Below are positions 8,899 through 16,918 of a stretch of DNA of 64,000 nucleotides, piece by piece; the stretch's first letter is position 1; the number at the start of each line of letters is the position of its first letter. The stretch spans positions 930,001-994,000 of the forward strand of contig NZ_CP035913.1 of the NCBI RefSeq assembly GCF_004209755.1, written 5' to 3'. A model generated the notes under the pieces. The model searched no databases. It was not told where the DNA came from and saw nothing but the letters and a program-made list of their open reading frames with translations. Made by a program: the position numbers and the translations under genes. Source of the stretch: Pseudoduganella lutea. Its GTDB lineage: Bacteria > Pseudomonadota > Gammaproteobacteria > Burkholderiales > Burkholderiaceae_D.

Positions 8899-11610
8899 TT
8901 AGAACTCGTAAGTCAGGCGCGCGTTGTAGGCACGGCCGATCGGGCTGGCGATATTGTTGGCGTAGGCGGTGGAATTCGAATTGGTGACAGGGGGATTCTC
9001 GTCGAACAGGTTGCTGATGCCCAGCGATACCCTGACATGCTTGATCCCCTTGTAGTTCACGGTCATGTTCCATACCGAATATGGTTCGATATCGCGGTGG
9101 AATTCCGGCGCCACGTTGTTCAGGTCGTGGTAGCCGGTGTTGTAGAACTGGGTCAGCTGGCTGAACCAGTCGCCGCGCTCCCAGGACAGGCGCAGCGTGT
9201 GCTTCCAGCGGAAGGTGTAGGTGGGACTGGCGCTGACATTGCCCGAGTTGACGGAGCCGAAGCGGCCCAGGTTGGAGATCCACGGGCCGTCCTTCTCCGT
9301 CTGGTTTTCGAACTTGGTGACGTAGGTGCCGTCCAGTGCGGCCTTGAACTGGCCGTATGAAGCCTTCGGCAACGCATACGACAGGCCCACGTCGATGCCG
9401 GTGGTGCGCAGGTCGCCCAGGTTGTCGACCGTGTTGCGCACGTAGGCGAGCGAGCCGTCCGGATTGCGCACGAAGAGGTCGGCATACTTCTCCGTATTGG
9501 TGAAGATGGAGTTCTGCGCCAGCTGGCCGATGCTGTCCTTCACGTGGATGTTGTAGTAGTCGAGCATCACCATCAGGTTGCGCACCGGCTCGATCACCAC
9601 GCCCAGCGTGAGGTTGCGCGAGGTTTCAGGCTGCACGTCCGGATTGCTGCCCTGCTGTATCGGCAAGGCCGTGTTGCAGACCAGCAGCGGGTTGGCGCCC
9701 GGGACCGCCGTGCCGGTGCCGGCCATGCCCGTGGTGCCCGGGCAAAGCAGCGGATCGTCCCACTTGCTGGTGGACAGCGACGTGGCGCCTGGCAGGCGGT
9801 AGCCATACCGGTCGAACAGCGTGGGTGCGCGGAAGCCGGTGCTGGCCGAGCCGCGGAACATCACCTGCTTCGTGGGCTGCCAGCGAAAGCTGGCCTTGGG
9901 GTTGCTGGTGCCGCCGAAGTCGGAATAGTCGTCGTGCCGCGCCGCCACGTTGAAGCTCAGGTCCGCCGTCACCGGCAGATCGAGTTCGGTGGACACCGCG
10001 GCGATGTTGCGCCTGCCCTCGGCATAGCTGGGCAGGCGGTTCTGGTACGGCACGTCGATCACGCCGTCGAGCGCGCGGTCGTCGTTCGCGTCGCGGTGGT
10101 ATTCGGCGCCGAGCGCCAGCGTCATGGCCCCGCCACCCAGTTGCATCAGTTCGCGCGTCAGCGTGAGGTCCGCGCCATAGTAGCGGTTCGTGGTGTGGCG
10201 GATCTGGCCACCGTCGGCGGAAATGCTCTTCAGGTATTCCATGCCCGCCGCGCTTTGTGCGCCGAAGGGATTCAGGATGCCGTTGGCCACGCCGGCCTGC
10301 AGCCCGGCGCCATTCAGGTAGCCGCGCACGAAGTACGAATCGCGCTTGCCTCGGCCGTAGATGCCGCCCAGCCGGTAATCCCACTGGCCGATGGTGCCTT
10401 CGCCGGTCACCACCACGCGCGTGGCCTGCTGCTTGTCCTTCGCGATGGCGGGGCCCAGTTCAGCGACGCTCCACGACACGTTCAGCGGTGAGCCGTTGAT
10501 GCCGGCCATCGCCGGCACGCCGGCGCTGCCGCCCGGGTAATACGGGCTGGCCGGCGTGATCCGCGCCACAGCGCCATTGAAACCGACCGTGGTGGTGGGC
10601 GGCTTCTGGGTCTCGATATGCTCTTTCGCGTACAGGACTTCAGCGGTGACGAGGTGGTCGCCAGGGAGCTTGATGCTGCCCTTGGTGAAGAAATGGGCCT
10701 GGGCATTGGCCGGCAGGGCCAGCACGTAATTGGCATCCTGGACGCAGGTGTTGCGGGTGGCCGGCACCGAATACGGTGGCAGGCACCCGCTCGCATGATA
10801 GGGATTGCCCGTGATGCCGGTACTGGGCGAGAAGACGTTGGCCGGCCACGCATAGGTTCCGCTGGCGGCCTTCGGCGCGATGCCGAGACTGGCCAGCAGG
10901 GCCGGGTTGGTCAGCTCCGGACGGTCGGCCGATTCGAGCTTGTTGCGCTTGTGCACGTCGACCGTGGCATACACGTTCCAGCCGTCCGCCGCCAGGTCGC
11001 CGATGCCCCCGAGGATGCTTGCGCGGTGTTCGCGGCCGCCGCCCGACGCTTCGGGCCGGACCACCTGCCCGGTCAGCTCCAGGCCTTTATAGCTGCGCCG
11101 CGTCAGGAAGTTGACCACGCCGCCCATGGCGTCCGTGCCGTAGGTGGACGACGCGCCATCGCGCAGTACCTCGACCCGGTTCAGGGCACTGATGGGAATC
11201 AGGTCGACGTTGACGAAGCCGTTGCTGAGCGGCTCGTTGACCATGCGCCGGCCATTGAGCAGGACCAGCGTGCGGTTGATGCCGATGCCGCGCATGTTCA
11301 TGTTGGTGCCGGCGCCCGCCGACGAGGGTGCATTGGTGGCGCTCGACGGCAGCGACGTGGCCAGGTCGGCCACCGTGGTCAGTGCGGCATTCGCGATGTC
11401 GTCCGACTTCACGGTCGAGACCGGCAACGCCATCTCGCCGGCGACGCGCTTGATCGTGGAACCAGTGACTTCCACCCTGGCCATCGGGGGCGCGGCCTCC
11501 GGTGCGGTGGTCGCTTCCTGTGCCGCAGCCTGTCCGGCAAGAACCGAGACTGCCAGCGCGATCGCGCTCAAGGCAAGCCGATGGGGAACGGGGTGATGAC
11601 TGTGATGCAT
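8899..11610 (-). CDS. TonB-dependent outer-membrane receptor
   Basis: About 903 residues. The chosen ATG (11608-11610) is preceded by the ribosome site GGAGGA at good spacing; an in-frame ATG eight codons earlier has none. A His-rich signal peptide ends near GQAAAQ. The plug domain (VEVTGSTIKRV, then MRGIGINRTLVLLNGRRM) is followed by a long beta-barrel ending in the terminal aromatic residue of NARLTYEF. The Ser/Ala-rich plug and NGRRM motif are typical of large receptors for sugars, peptides or their oligomers in Xanthomonas and Oxalobacteraceae. It is the first gene of the importer operon, 20 bp ahead of the enolase-superfamily gene. Confidence 0.93.
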   Translation of the reverse strand: MHHSHHPVPHRLALSAIALAVSVLAGQAAAQEATTAPEAAPPMARVEVTGSTIKRVAGEMALPVSTVKSDDIANAALTTVADLATSLPSSATNAPSSAGAGTNMNMRGIGINRTLVLLNGRRMVNEPLSNGFVNVDLIPISALNRVEVLRDGASSTYGTDAMGGVVNFLTRRSYKGLELTGQVVRPEASGGGREHRASILGGIGDLAADGWNVYATVDVHKRNKLESADRPELTNPALLASLGIAPKAASGTYAWPANVFSPSTGITGNPYHASGCLPPYSVPATRNTCVQDANYVLALPANAQAHFFTKGSIKLPGDHLVTAEVLYAKEHIETQKPPTTTVGFNGAVARITPASPYYPGGSAGVPAMAGINGSPLNVSWSVAELGPAIAKDKQQATRVVVTGEGTIGQWDYRLGGIYGRGKRDSYFVRGYLNGAGLQAGVANGILNPFGAQSAAGMEYLKSISADGGQIRHTTNRYYGADLTLTRELMQLGGGAMTLALGAEYHRDANDDRALDGVIDVPYQNRLPSYAEGRRNIAAVSTELDLPVTADLSFNVAARHDDYSDFGGTSNPKASFRWQPTKQVMFRGSASTGFRAPTLFDRYGYRLPGATSLSTSKWDDPLLCPGTTGMAGTGTAVPGANPLLVCNTALPIQQGSNPDVQPETSRNLTLGVVIEPVRNLMVMLDYYNIHVKDSIGQLAQNSIFTNTEKYADLFVRNPDGSLAYVRNTVDNLGDLRTTGIDVGLSYALPKASYGQFKAALDGTYVTKFENQTEKDGPWISNLGRFGSVNSGNVSASPTYTFRWKHTLRLSWERGDWFSQLTQFYNTGYHDLNNVAPEFHRDIEPYSVWNMTVNYKGIKHVRVSLGISNLFDENPPVTNSNSTAYANNIASPIGRAYNARLTYEF

Positions 11611-11698
11611 GCTGTCTCCTCCAAAGTTACACAATGGGTTGGGTCATGCGGCAGGCGTTGCCTGCGGGCGCTTTGCGCCTTGTATTTTTCGCCTATCG

Positions 11699-11718
11699 GT
11701 TGTCGGTCATCTGACAAC
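11699..11718. promoter_or_regulatory. Candidate FadR/GntR operator O1
   Basis: A perfect inverted repeat GTTGTC-N8-GACAAC in the intergenic space between the divergent receptor and regulator genes. Its inner sequence TTGTCGGTCATCTGACAA matches the second site after the regulator gene at 13 of 18 positions. GntR/FadR proteins bind short dyads of this kind; that this regulator binds here is inference from position and symmetry. Confidence 0.65.
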
Positions 11719-11727
11719 TTACGTCCA

Positions 11728-11756
11728 AGTATAATTACGACATTCAAAAAACGCAA
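11728..11756 (-). promoter_or_regulatory. Probable sigma-70 promoter of the TonB receptor operon
   Basis: On the minus strand a -35 element TTGCGT (11751-11756) and a -10 element TATACT (11728-11733) are separated by exactly 17 bp. Transcription would start near 11721, about 110 bases ahead of the receptor start codon. The candidate operator at 11699-11718 lies immediately downstream, where a bound repressor would block transcription. A plus-strand TATAAT at 11730-11735 may be the -10 box for the divergent regulator, but no good -35 was found for it. Confidence 0.6.
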
Positions 11757-11759
11757 TCA

Positions 11760-12521
11760 ATGTTCGAGACCCCGATACGATCCATGGATAACCACCTGCC
11801 GCCCCGCCACGCCAAACCCCGCAACCTGGCCCACGCCGTGATCAGCTATGTATCGGACCTGATCCGCGACGGCCGGATCGCTCCCGGCGAGAAGGTGCCG
11901 TCGGAGGCGGAGATCATCCAGGCGCTGGGCGTGAGCCGCTCCGTGGTACGGGAAGCCATGTCGCAACTGCAGGCAACGGGCGTGGTGGAAACGCGGCAGG
12001 GAAAAGGCACCTTCGTGCTCGACCGGAGTGCGCAGCCGATGGGACTGCAGGTGCCGCCGGAGATGCGCCAGCACGACGTGCTGGCCATCCTGGAACTGCG
12101 CCTCAGCCTGGAGACCGAATCGGCCGGCCTGGCGGCGCGGCGCCGCAGCAAGCTGCAACTGGCGCGCATCCGCGCTGCGCTGGACACCTTCCTGGCGCAA
12201 TGCGATGCGGGGAAGAACGATGCCGCCAACGACACCGAATTCCACCTCGCCATCGCCCAGGCCTCCGGCAACACGTATCTGTACGATGTGCTGAGCCACC
12301 TGAGCAAGGAGCTGCTGCCGCGTGCGCGCGCACTGCTCGGCGACCTGCCGCGCGATACGCCGGATGTGTTCATCGAACGCGTGCGGCGCGAACACGAGGA
12401 CATCTATGGCGCGATCGCACGGCAGGATGCGGAATCGGCGCGTGCCGCCATGCATACCCACCTGAATAACAGCCGCGAGCGCCTGCGGCGCGCGCTGGAG
12501 TCGCAGGGGGCGAAGGGATAA
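11760..12521 (+). CDS. FadR-family (GntR superfamily) transcriptional regulator
   Basis: 253 residues if started at 11760; the in-frame ATG at 11784 (MDNHLPPRH) is equally likely, and neither has a clear ribosome site. The N-terminal winged helix holds the GntR signature PSEAEIIQALGVSRSVVREA. The C-terminal FCD domain has the metal-site residues of DTEFHLAIA, a central ERVRREHEDIY helix and a late MHTHL. FCD proteins usually sense organic or sugar acids and repress catabolic genes. It is divergent from the receptor/importer operon and most likely represses it and itself. Confidence 0.9.
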   Translation: MFETPIRSMDNHLPPRHAKPRNLAHAVISYVSDLIRDGRIAPGEKVPSEAEIIQALGVSRSVVREAMSQLQATGVVETRQGKGTFVLDRSAQPMGLQVPPEMRQHDVLAILELRLSLETESAGLAARRRSKLQLARIRAALDTFLAQCDAGKNDAANDTEFHLAIAQASGNTYLYDVLSHLSKELLPRARALLGDLPRDTPDVFIERVRREHEDIYGAIARQDAESARAAMHTHLNNSRERLRRALESQGAKG

Positions 12522-12572
12522 ACATCGCCCGTTCGCAGCTTCCGGGCAGACCGGAGGCGTTTAGCAATCAAC

Positions 12573-12590
12573 TTGTCAGACGTCTGATTA
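12573..12590. promoter_or_regulatory. Candidate FadR/GntR operator O2 with no obvious target gene
   Basis: TTGTCAGACGTCTGATTA contains the perfect 12-bp palindrome TCAGACGTCTGA (12576-12587). It has the same TTGTC-N8-GA architecture as O1. It lies 51 bp after the regulator stop codon. The only reading frame directly after it is a 38-codon Trp/Arg-rich one starting at 12595 without a ribosome site, so the gene it once controlled may have been lost. Confidence 0.55.
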
Positions 12591-12719
12591 ATTTATGAGG
12601 TGGCGGTTCCGGTGGATACGGTGGGATGGATCGCGGGAAATGGCCACGCAGGGTGGACGTCTATTTGTTTTTGCCGGAGAACGGCAGCACAGCGGAGAAC
12701 AGCAGAAGTGAGGGACGAG

Positions 12720-12849
12720 CGCCAGCGCGAAGCGCTGGCGAAGCCGCGCGCGGAGCGCGCGACAAAGTGGCGTCCTCATGCCGACCTCAGCGAAAGATGA
12801 GGCAGGCGCCGCGCGCCCACGGCGCGCGAAGCCGCTGCGGAGCAGCGGC
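12720..12849. repeat. Array of short GC-rich hairpins, copy 1
   Basis: The clearest units are CGCCAGCGC-GAA-GCGCTGGCG (12720-12740) and GCCGCTGC-GGA-GCAGCGGC (12831-12849). Between them are further GC palindromes such as GCGCGC-GGA-GCGCGC. The same two outer units occur back to back at 14631-14672. This is REP-like material, with no coding potential that resembles a protein family. Confidence 0.75.
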
Positions 12850-12862
12850 AGATGGGCGATTC

Positions 12863-12910
12863 GGAGAGCCCGGGCCTGGCAGGGCCCGGTCTTCGAATCC
12901 CACCCTCTCC
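12863..12910 (+). other. tRNA-like 48-nt fragment, copy 1
   Basis: This begins GGAGAG and ends CTCTCC, which pair like a tRNA-Ser acceptor stem. Inside are a 7-bp hairpin CCGGGCC/GGCCCGG and then the T-loop sequence TTCGAATCCCAC identical to the 3' end of the neighbouring tRNA-Ser. The D arm, anticodon arm and a pairing T-stem are absent, so it cannot be a working tRNA. An identical 48-nt copy sits at 14686-14733. It is oriented opposite to the tRNA genes and faces them across the shared terminator. Confidence 0.7.
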
Positions 12911-12923
12911 AGTCCAGACAAAC

Positions 12924-12958
12924 GAAAAAAAGGCCTCCCGCAGGGGAGGCCTTTTTTT
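12924..12958. terminator. Bidirectional rho-independent terminator after tRNA-Ser copy 1
   Basis: The stem GGCCTCCC (12932-12939) and GGGAGGCC (12944-12951), loop GCAG, has A-runs on the left and T-runs on the right, so it can end transcription from either side. It is at the centre of a much longer inverted repeat whose outer arms are tRNA-Ser 3'-end sequence. Confidence 0.9.
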
Positions 12959-12964
12959 GTTTGT

Positions 12965-13056
<92 letters not shown>

Positions 13057-13166
13057 AGGTGGTACCTGCAGTACGCTGACTCGGCGCCCTGCACTCTTGA
13101 ACCGCACAAAATGTTTGTTGCAACTCAAGAGGCACGATTCTATAGCAACGTTTCCTGTGCGTCAAA

Positions 13167-14411
13167 TCATCGCGTTGGCTGATGGACTTTTGGCGTCGTG
13201 TATTTCTTCCAGATATCGAGCACAGGCAGCGCCCTGCCCTCGAAATCGAACAGCGTGGTGTTCGACACCACGTTCGCACCCGCAACGCCGTTCTCCCAGA
13301 CCGCCCAGCCGACACCCGGCGTGGCGATCATGACCGGATCCCAGTACAGCACGCCGATCACATGCGGCGTGGCCTTCATCGTGGCGAGAAGCTCTTCGAC
13401 GAATGCCTTCTGCCCTTCGGGTGAACTCATCGATTCCGGGTAGGGGCCGTTGTGCGTCAGCTGGCCGGGCCAGCCGTCCGGGCGCAGCGGGGCCCAGTTG
13501 AAGCCGGCCTCCATCACAAGCAGCTCCTTCTTGTACCGCGCCGTGACCAACCGCGCGAAGGTGGCCATTTGCGCCACGGTCTTGCCGGTCCAGAATGGAT
13601 AGTAGGAAGCGCCGATCACGTCCCACTGCACGCCATGCGCCTTCAGCTGGTCGAAGAACCAGTTGTACTTGCCGACGTTGCCGCCGTCATCCAGGTGGAT
13701 GACGACCCGCGATGTGGGCGAGACCGACTTGACGGCGTCATGACCCGCCTGCAGCAGCGCGGCAAGGCGAGTCCAGCCGGTGGGGCTCGGCTGTCCGTTC
13801 GGGAACAGCTCGCCGTAGGGGTACAGGATGCCGCCGGCGATCTCGTTGCCCAGCGAGACGAACTGCGGCGTCGTACCCTGCTCCTTCATCGCCATCATGA
13901 CCTCGCGGGTGCGCTCGTACACCAGTTCCCGCACGCGCTCAAAGCGCTGCGCATCGTCGGCGATGGCGGCGAGTTCCTCGCGCCACGCGAACGGCACGTT
14001 CTGCTGGCCGCCGTTGGTCCAGAAGTCGCTGTAGTGCAGCGTGAGCTGGATCTGCATGCCGAGGTCGGCGCTGCGCTTCGCCAGCGCCAGCAGGTCCGGC
14101 AGGTCCTGCGAGCCCGCCGGCCAGTGCCATCCGTCGCTGCCATGGCCAGGGCCGGGCTGGTCGTAGAGCCGCAGGCGGGCGATATTGTGGCCGGCCGCCG
14201 CGAGGATCGACAAGGCATCGCCTTCACGGCCTTCGCGGTCGCTGTACCGGGCGCCGTGGGTTTCCATCAGGGGCAGAACGGACACGTCGCCGCCCGCCAG
14301 GAACGAGCCTCCCTTCTGCACTTCCGGCGCGGCCTGGGCGTGCATCGTGACAGCGCAAAGCAGCGCCGCAAGTACGCCCGCGGCGATACGGCCAAGTATC
14401 CTGTCGATCAT
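13167..14411 (-). CDS. Glycoside hydrolase family 53 (arabinogalactan endo-beta-1,4-galactanase)
   Basis: An exported 414-residue enzyme that would cut beta-1,4-galactan side chains of pectin. The start at 14409-14411 follows a strong GGAGGA site. A signal peptide ends near AQAAPE. GH53 landmarks are FLAGGDVSVLP, ARLRLYDQPG, LTLHYSDFW, the acid/base Glu190 in SLGNEIAGG and the nucleophile Glu301 in LVMEAGFNW. It is the only gene between two duplicated tRNA-Ser blocks and shares no operon with its neighbours, which suggests transfer or a local rearrangement. Confidence 0.92.
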   Translation of the reverse strand: MIDRILGRIAAGVLAALLCAVTMHAQAAPEVQKGGSFLAGGDVSVLPLMETHGARYSDREGREGDALSILAAAGHNIARLRLYDQPGPGHGSDGWHWPAGSQDLPDLLALAKRSADLGMQIQLTLHYSDFWTNGGQQNVPFAWREELAAIADDAQRFERVRELVYERTREVMMAMKEQGTTPQFVSLGNEIAGGILYPYGELFPNGQPSPTGWTRLAALLQAGHDAVKSVSPTSRVVIHLDDGGNVGKYNWFFDQLKAHGVQWDVIGASYYPFWTGKTVAQMATFARLVTARYKKELLVMEAGFNWAPLRPDGWPGQLTHNGPYPESMSSPEGQKAFVEELLATMKATPHVIGVLYWDPVMIATPGVGWAVWENGVAGANVVSNTTLFDFEGRALPVLDIWKKYTTPKVHQPTR

Positions 14412-14630
14412 ATGTCTCCTCCGAAGATTAAAAGCTTGTTGTAGGTCCGCGGCGGTTGCCACGGCCGATGCAGTCTACCGGGGGACGATTCGCGGAACTT
14501 ATGGCTTTTTTGCGGAATGACATGCTTTTTTGATATGTCGGCAGCGCAGGGGGCGGGGGCGAAGCGGAGGCGAAGCGGAGGCGAAGGCGAAGCGGCGGAG
14601 CGAAGGCGAAGCAAAATCAGAGGGAACGAG

Positions 14631-14672
14631 CGCCAGCGCGAAGCGCTGGCGAAGCCGCTGCGAAGCAGCGGC
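14631..14672. repeat. Short GC-rich hairpins, copy 2
   Basis: Two adjacent perfect hairpins: CGCCAGCGC-GAA-GCGCTGGCG (14631-14651) and GCCGCTGC-GAA-GCAGCGGC (14654-14672). They match the outer units of the copy at 12720-12849, where extra sequence separates them, so one copy has gained or lost internal units. Confidence 0.8.
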
Positions 14673-14685
14673 AGATGGGCGATTC

Positions 14686-14733
14686 GGAGAGCCCGGGCCT
14701 GGCAGGGCCCGGTCTTCGAATCCCACCCTCTCC
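14686..14733 (+). other. tRNA-like 48-nt fragment, copy 2
   Basis: Identical to 12863-12910: a GGAGAG/CTCTCC acceptor-like stem, the CCGGGCC/GGCCCGG hairpin and the tRNA-Ser T-loop and 3' acceptor sequence. The identity extends about 15 bases further left. With the facing tRNA-Ser it makes an inverted repeat around the terminator, with arms of about 45 bases and only a few mismatches. Confidence 0.7.
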
Positions 14734-14743
14734 GTCCGAATAA

Positions 14744-14778
14744 ATAAAAAAGGCCACCCGCAGGGGTGGCCTTTTTTA
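14744..14778. terminator. Bidirectional rho-independent terminator after tRNA-Ser copy 2
   Basis: The stem GGCCACCC (14752-14759) and GGGTGGCC (14764-14771) has the same GCAG loop as copy 1 but a different stem pair, with flanking A- and T-runs. The compensating stem changes relative to copy 1 show the hairpin is conserved as a structure. Confidence 0.9.
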
Positions 14779-14786
14779 TTTATTCA

Positions 14787-14876
14787 TGGCGGAGAGGGTG
14801 GGATTCGAACCCACGGATGGGTTGCCCCATCGCTTGATTTCGAGTCAAGTACATTCGACCACTCTGCCACCTCTCC
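14787..14876 (-). tRNA. tRNA-Ser (anticodon CGA), copy 2
   Basis: Identical in all 90 positions to the copy at 12967-13056, including the encoded CCA (14787-14789) and discriminator G. It lies 84 bp beyond the stop of serS on the same strand. Two copies of a CGA isoacceptor so close together point to a recent duplication rather than gene dosage selected long ago. Confidence 0.97.
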
Positions 14877-14960
14877 TTTCTCGCATCGCTGCGAGAGGCA
14901 AGATTATAGCAGCCCGAAAATAAAATGGAAGGGCTATTTTCATAAGCCCGACTCAAGCTT

Positions 14961-16319
<1,359 letters not shown>

Positions 16320-16359
16320 TTACGCCCTCGCGGCGTGTGGCCCTGCCAGGCCGGCCGTG

Positions 16360-16560
16360 TTACATCAATTCGGCTTTTTCGGCAGGCGACAGGCGCTTGG
16401 CCGCGATCGTCACGACCGGCATTTGCACATCGGGGTGGATGAACAGCGGGCGGTCCGCCGACACGATCAGGGGCTGTGTTTCGCTGGTGGCGATAGCGGC
16501 GGTGACGCCGATGGCGGCGATACTGAAGAAGATGGCTTCCATGTGTTTCAGTGCGTTCAT
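16360..16560 (-). CDS. Small hypothetical protein with N-terminal hydrophobic segment
   Basis: A 66-residue reading frame with a CGGAG ribosome site before the ATG at 16558-16560. Residues 9-24 are hydrophobic (IFFSIAAIGVTAAIAT), fitting a signal peptide or anchor. The rest is polar with no known motif. I do not recognise a family. It stands alone, divergent from the hybrid kinase gene. Confidence 0.5.
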   Translation of the reverse strand: MNALKHMEAIFFSIAAIGVTAAIATSETQPLIVSADRPLFIHPDVQMPVVTIAAKRLSPAEKAELM

Positions 16561-16918
16561 GATGGGCTCCGATGGTGGATTGGTTTCTGGCTGGTGCCGG
16601 GGCGTTCTATAAGACGTCCCGGGATGTTTGCACTGTACCTAAAGGCGCTTTGCGGCTCCATCGATCTGCGACGAAGTGCAGGAAACGCGGAATGGAATGC
16701 GTGAAAGCTGGCGGGAACCCCGCATGACGAGGATAGGTGCCGGCCACGCCAGCTCATTGACGCGCCTCAAGGGGATCGGCCGGCCGGCACCAGGCAAGAC
16801 GCACGGAGCCGACATTGCGCGATGCCGCCCGCACCGGCTGCGTGGCCCGGCAATCGTGCGGGCAGGCAATTGACTTGCTATTACACTCGGGAATGAACCT
16901 CCTCTGACAAGCAACACA
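16561..16918. other. Intergenic region with a 10-bp inverted repeat
   Basis: No gene is seen. GGTGCCGGCC (16736-16745) and GGCCGGCACC (16782-16791) form a perfect inverted repeat 36 bp apart. A TTGACT at 16870-16875 could be a -35 element for the hybrid kinase gene, but the -10 region is unclear. Confidence 0.5.

Larger units (their letters stand above)
14412..14786. other. Gene-free stretch upstream of GH53: microsatellite, hairpins, tRNA-like fragment
   Basis: No gene is seen. Near 14555-14612 is an irregular GGCGAAGCG-type microsatellite. It is followed by the hairpin pair 14631-14672, the tRNA-like fragment 14686-14733 and a terminator. The GH53 promoter should be at the left end, near 14412-14520, but no good -35/-10 pair was identified. 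Confidence 0.75.

Noticed and set aside
12595..12711. A 38-codon frame (MRWRFRWIRWDG...) just after operator O2
   Set aside because: No ribosome site, no family, Trp/Arg composition typical of GC-rich noise. Kept only as a hint of a lost gene.
12863..12910. Possible third functional tRNA gene
   Set aside because: Lacks D arm, anticodon arm and a pairing T-stem; it cannot serve as a tRNA.
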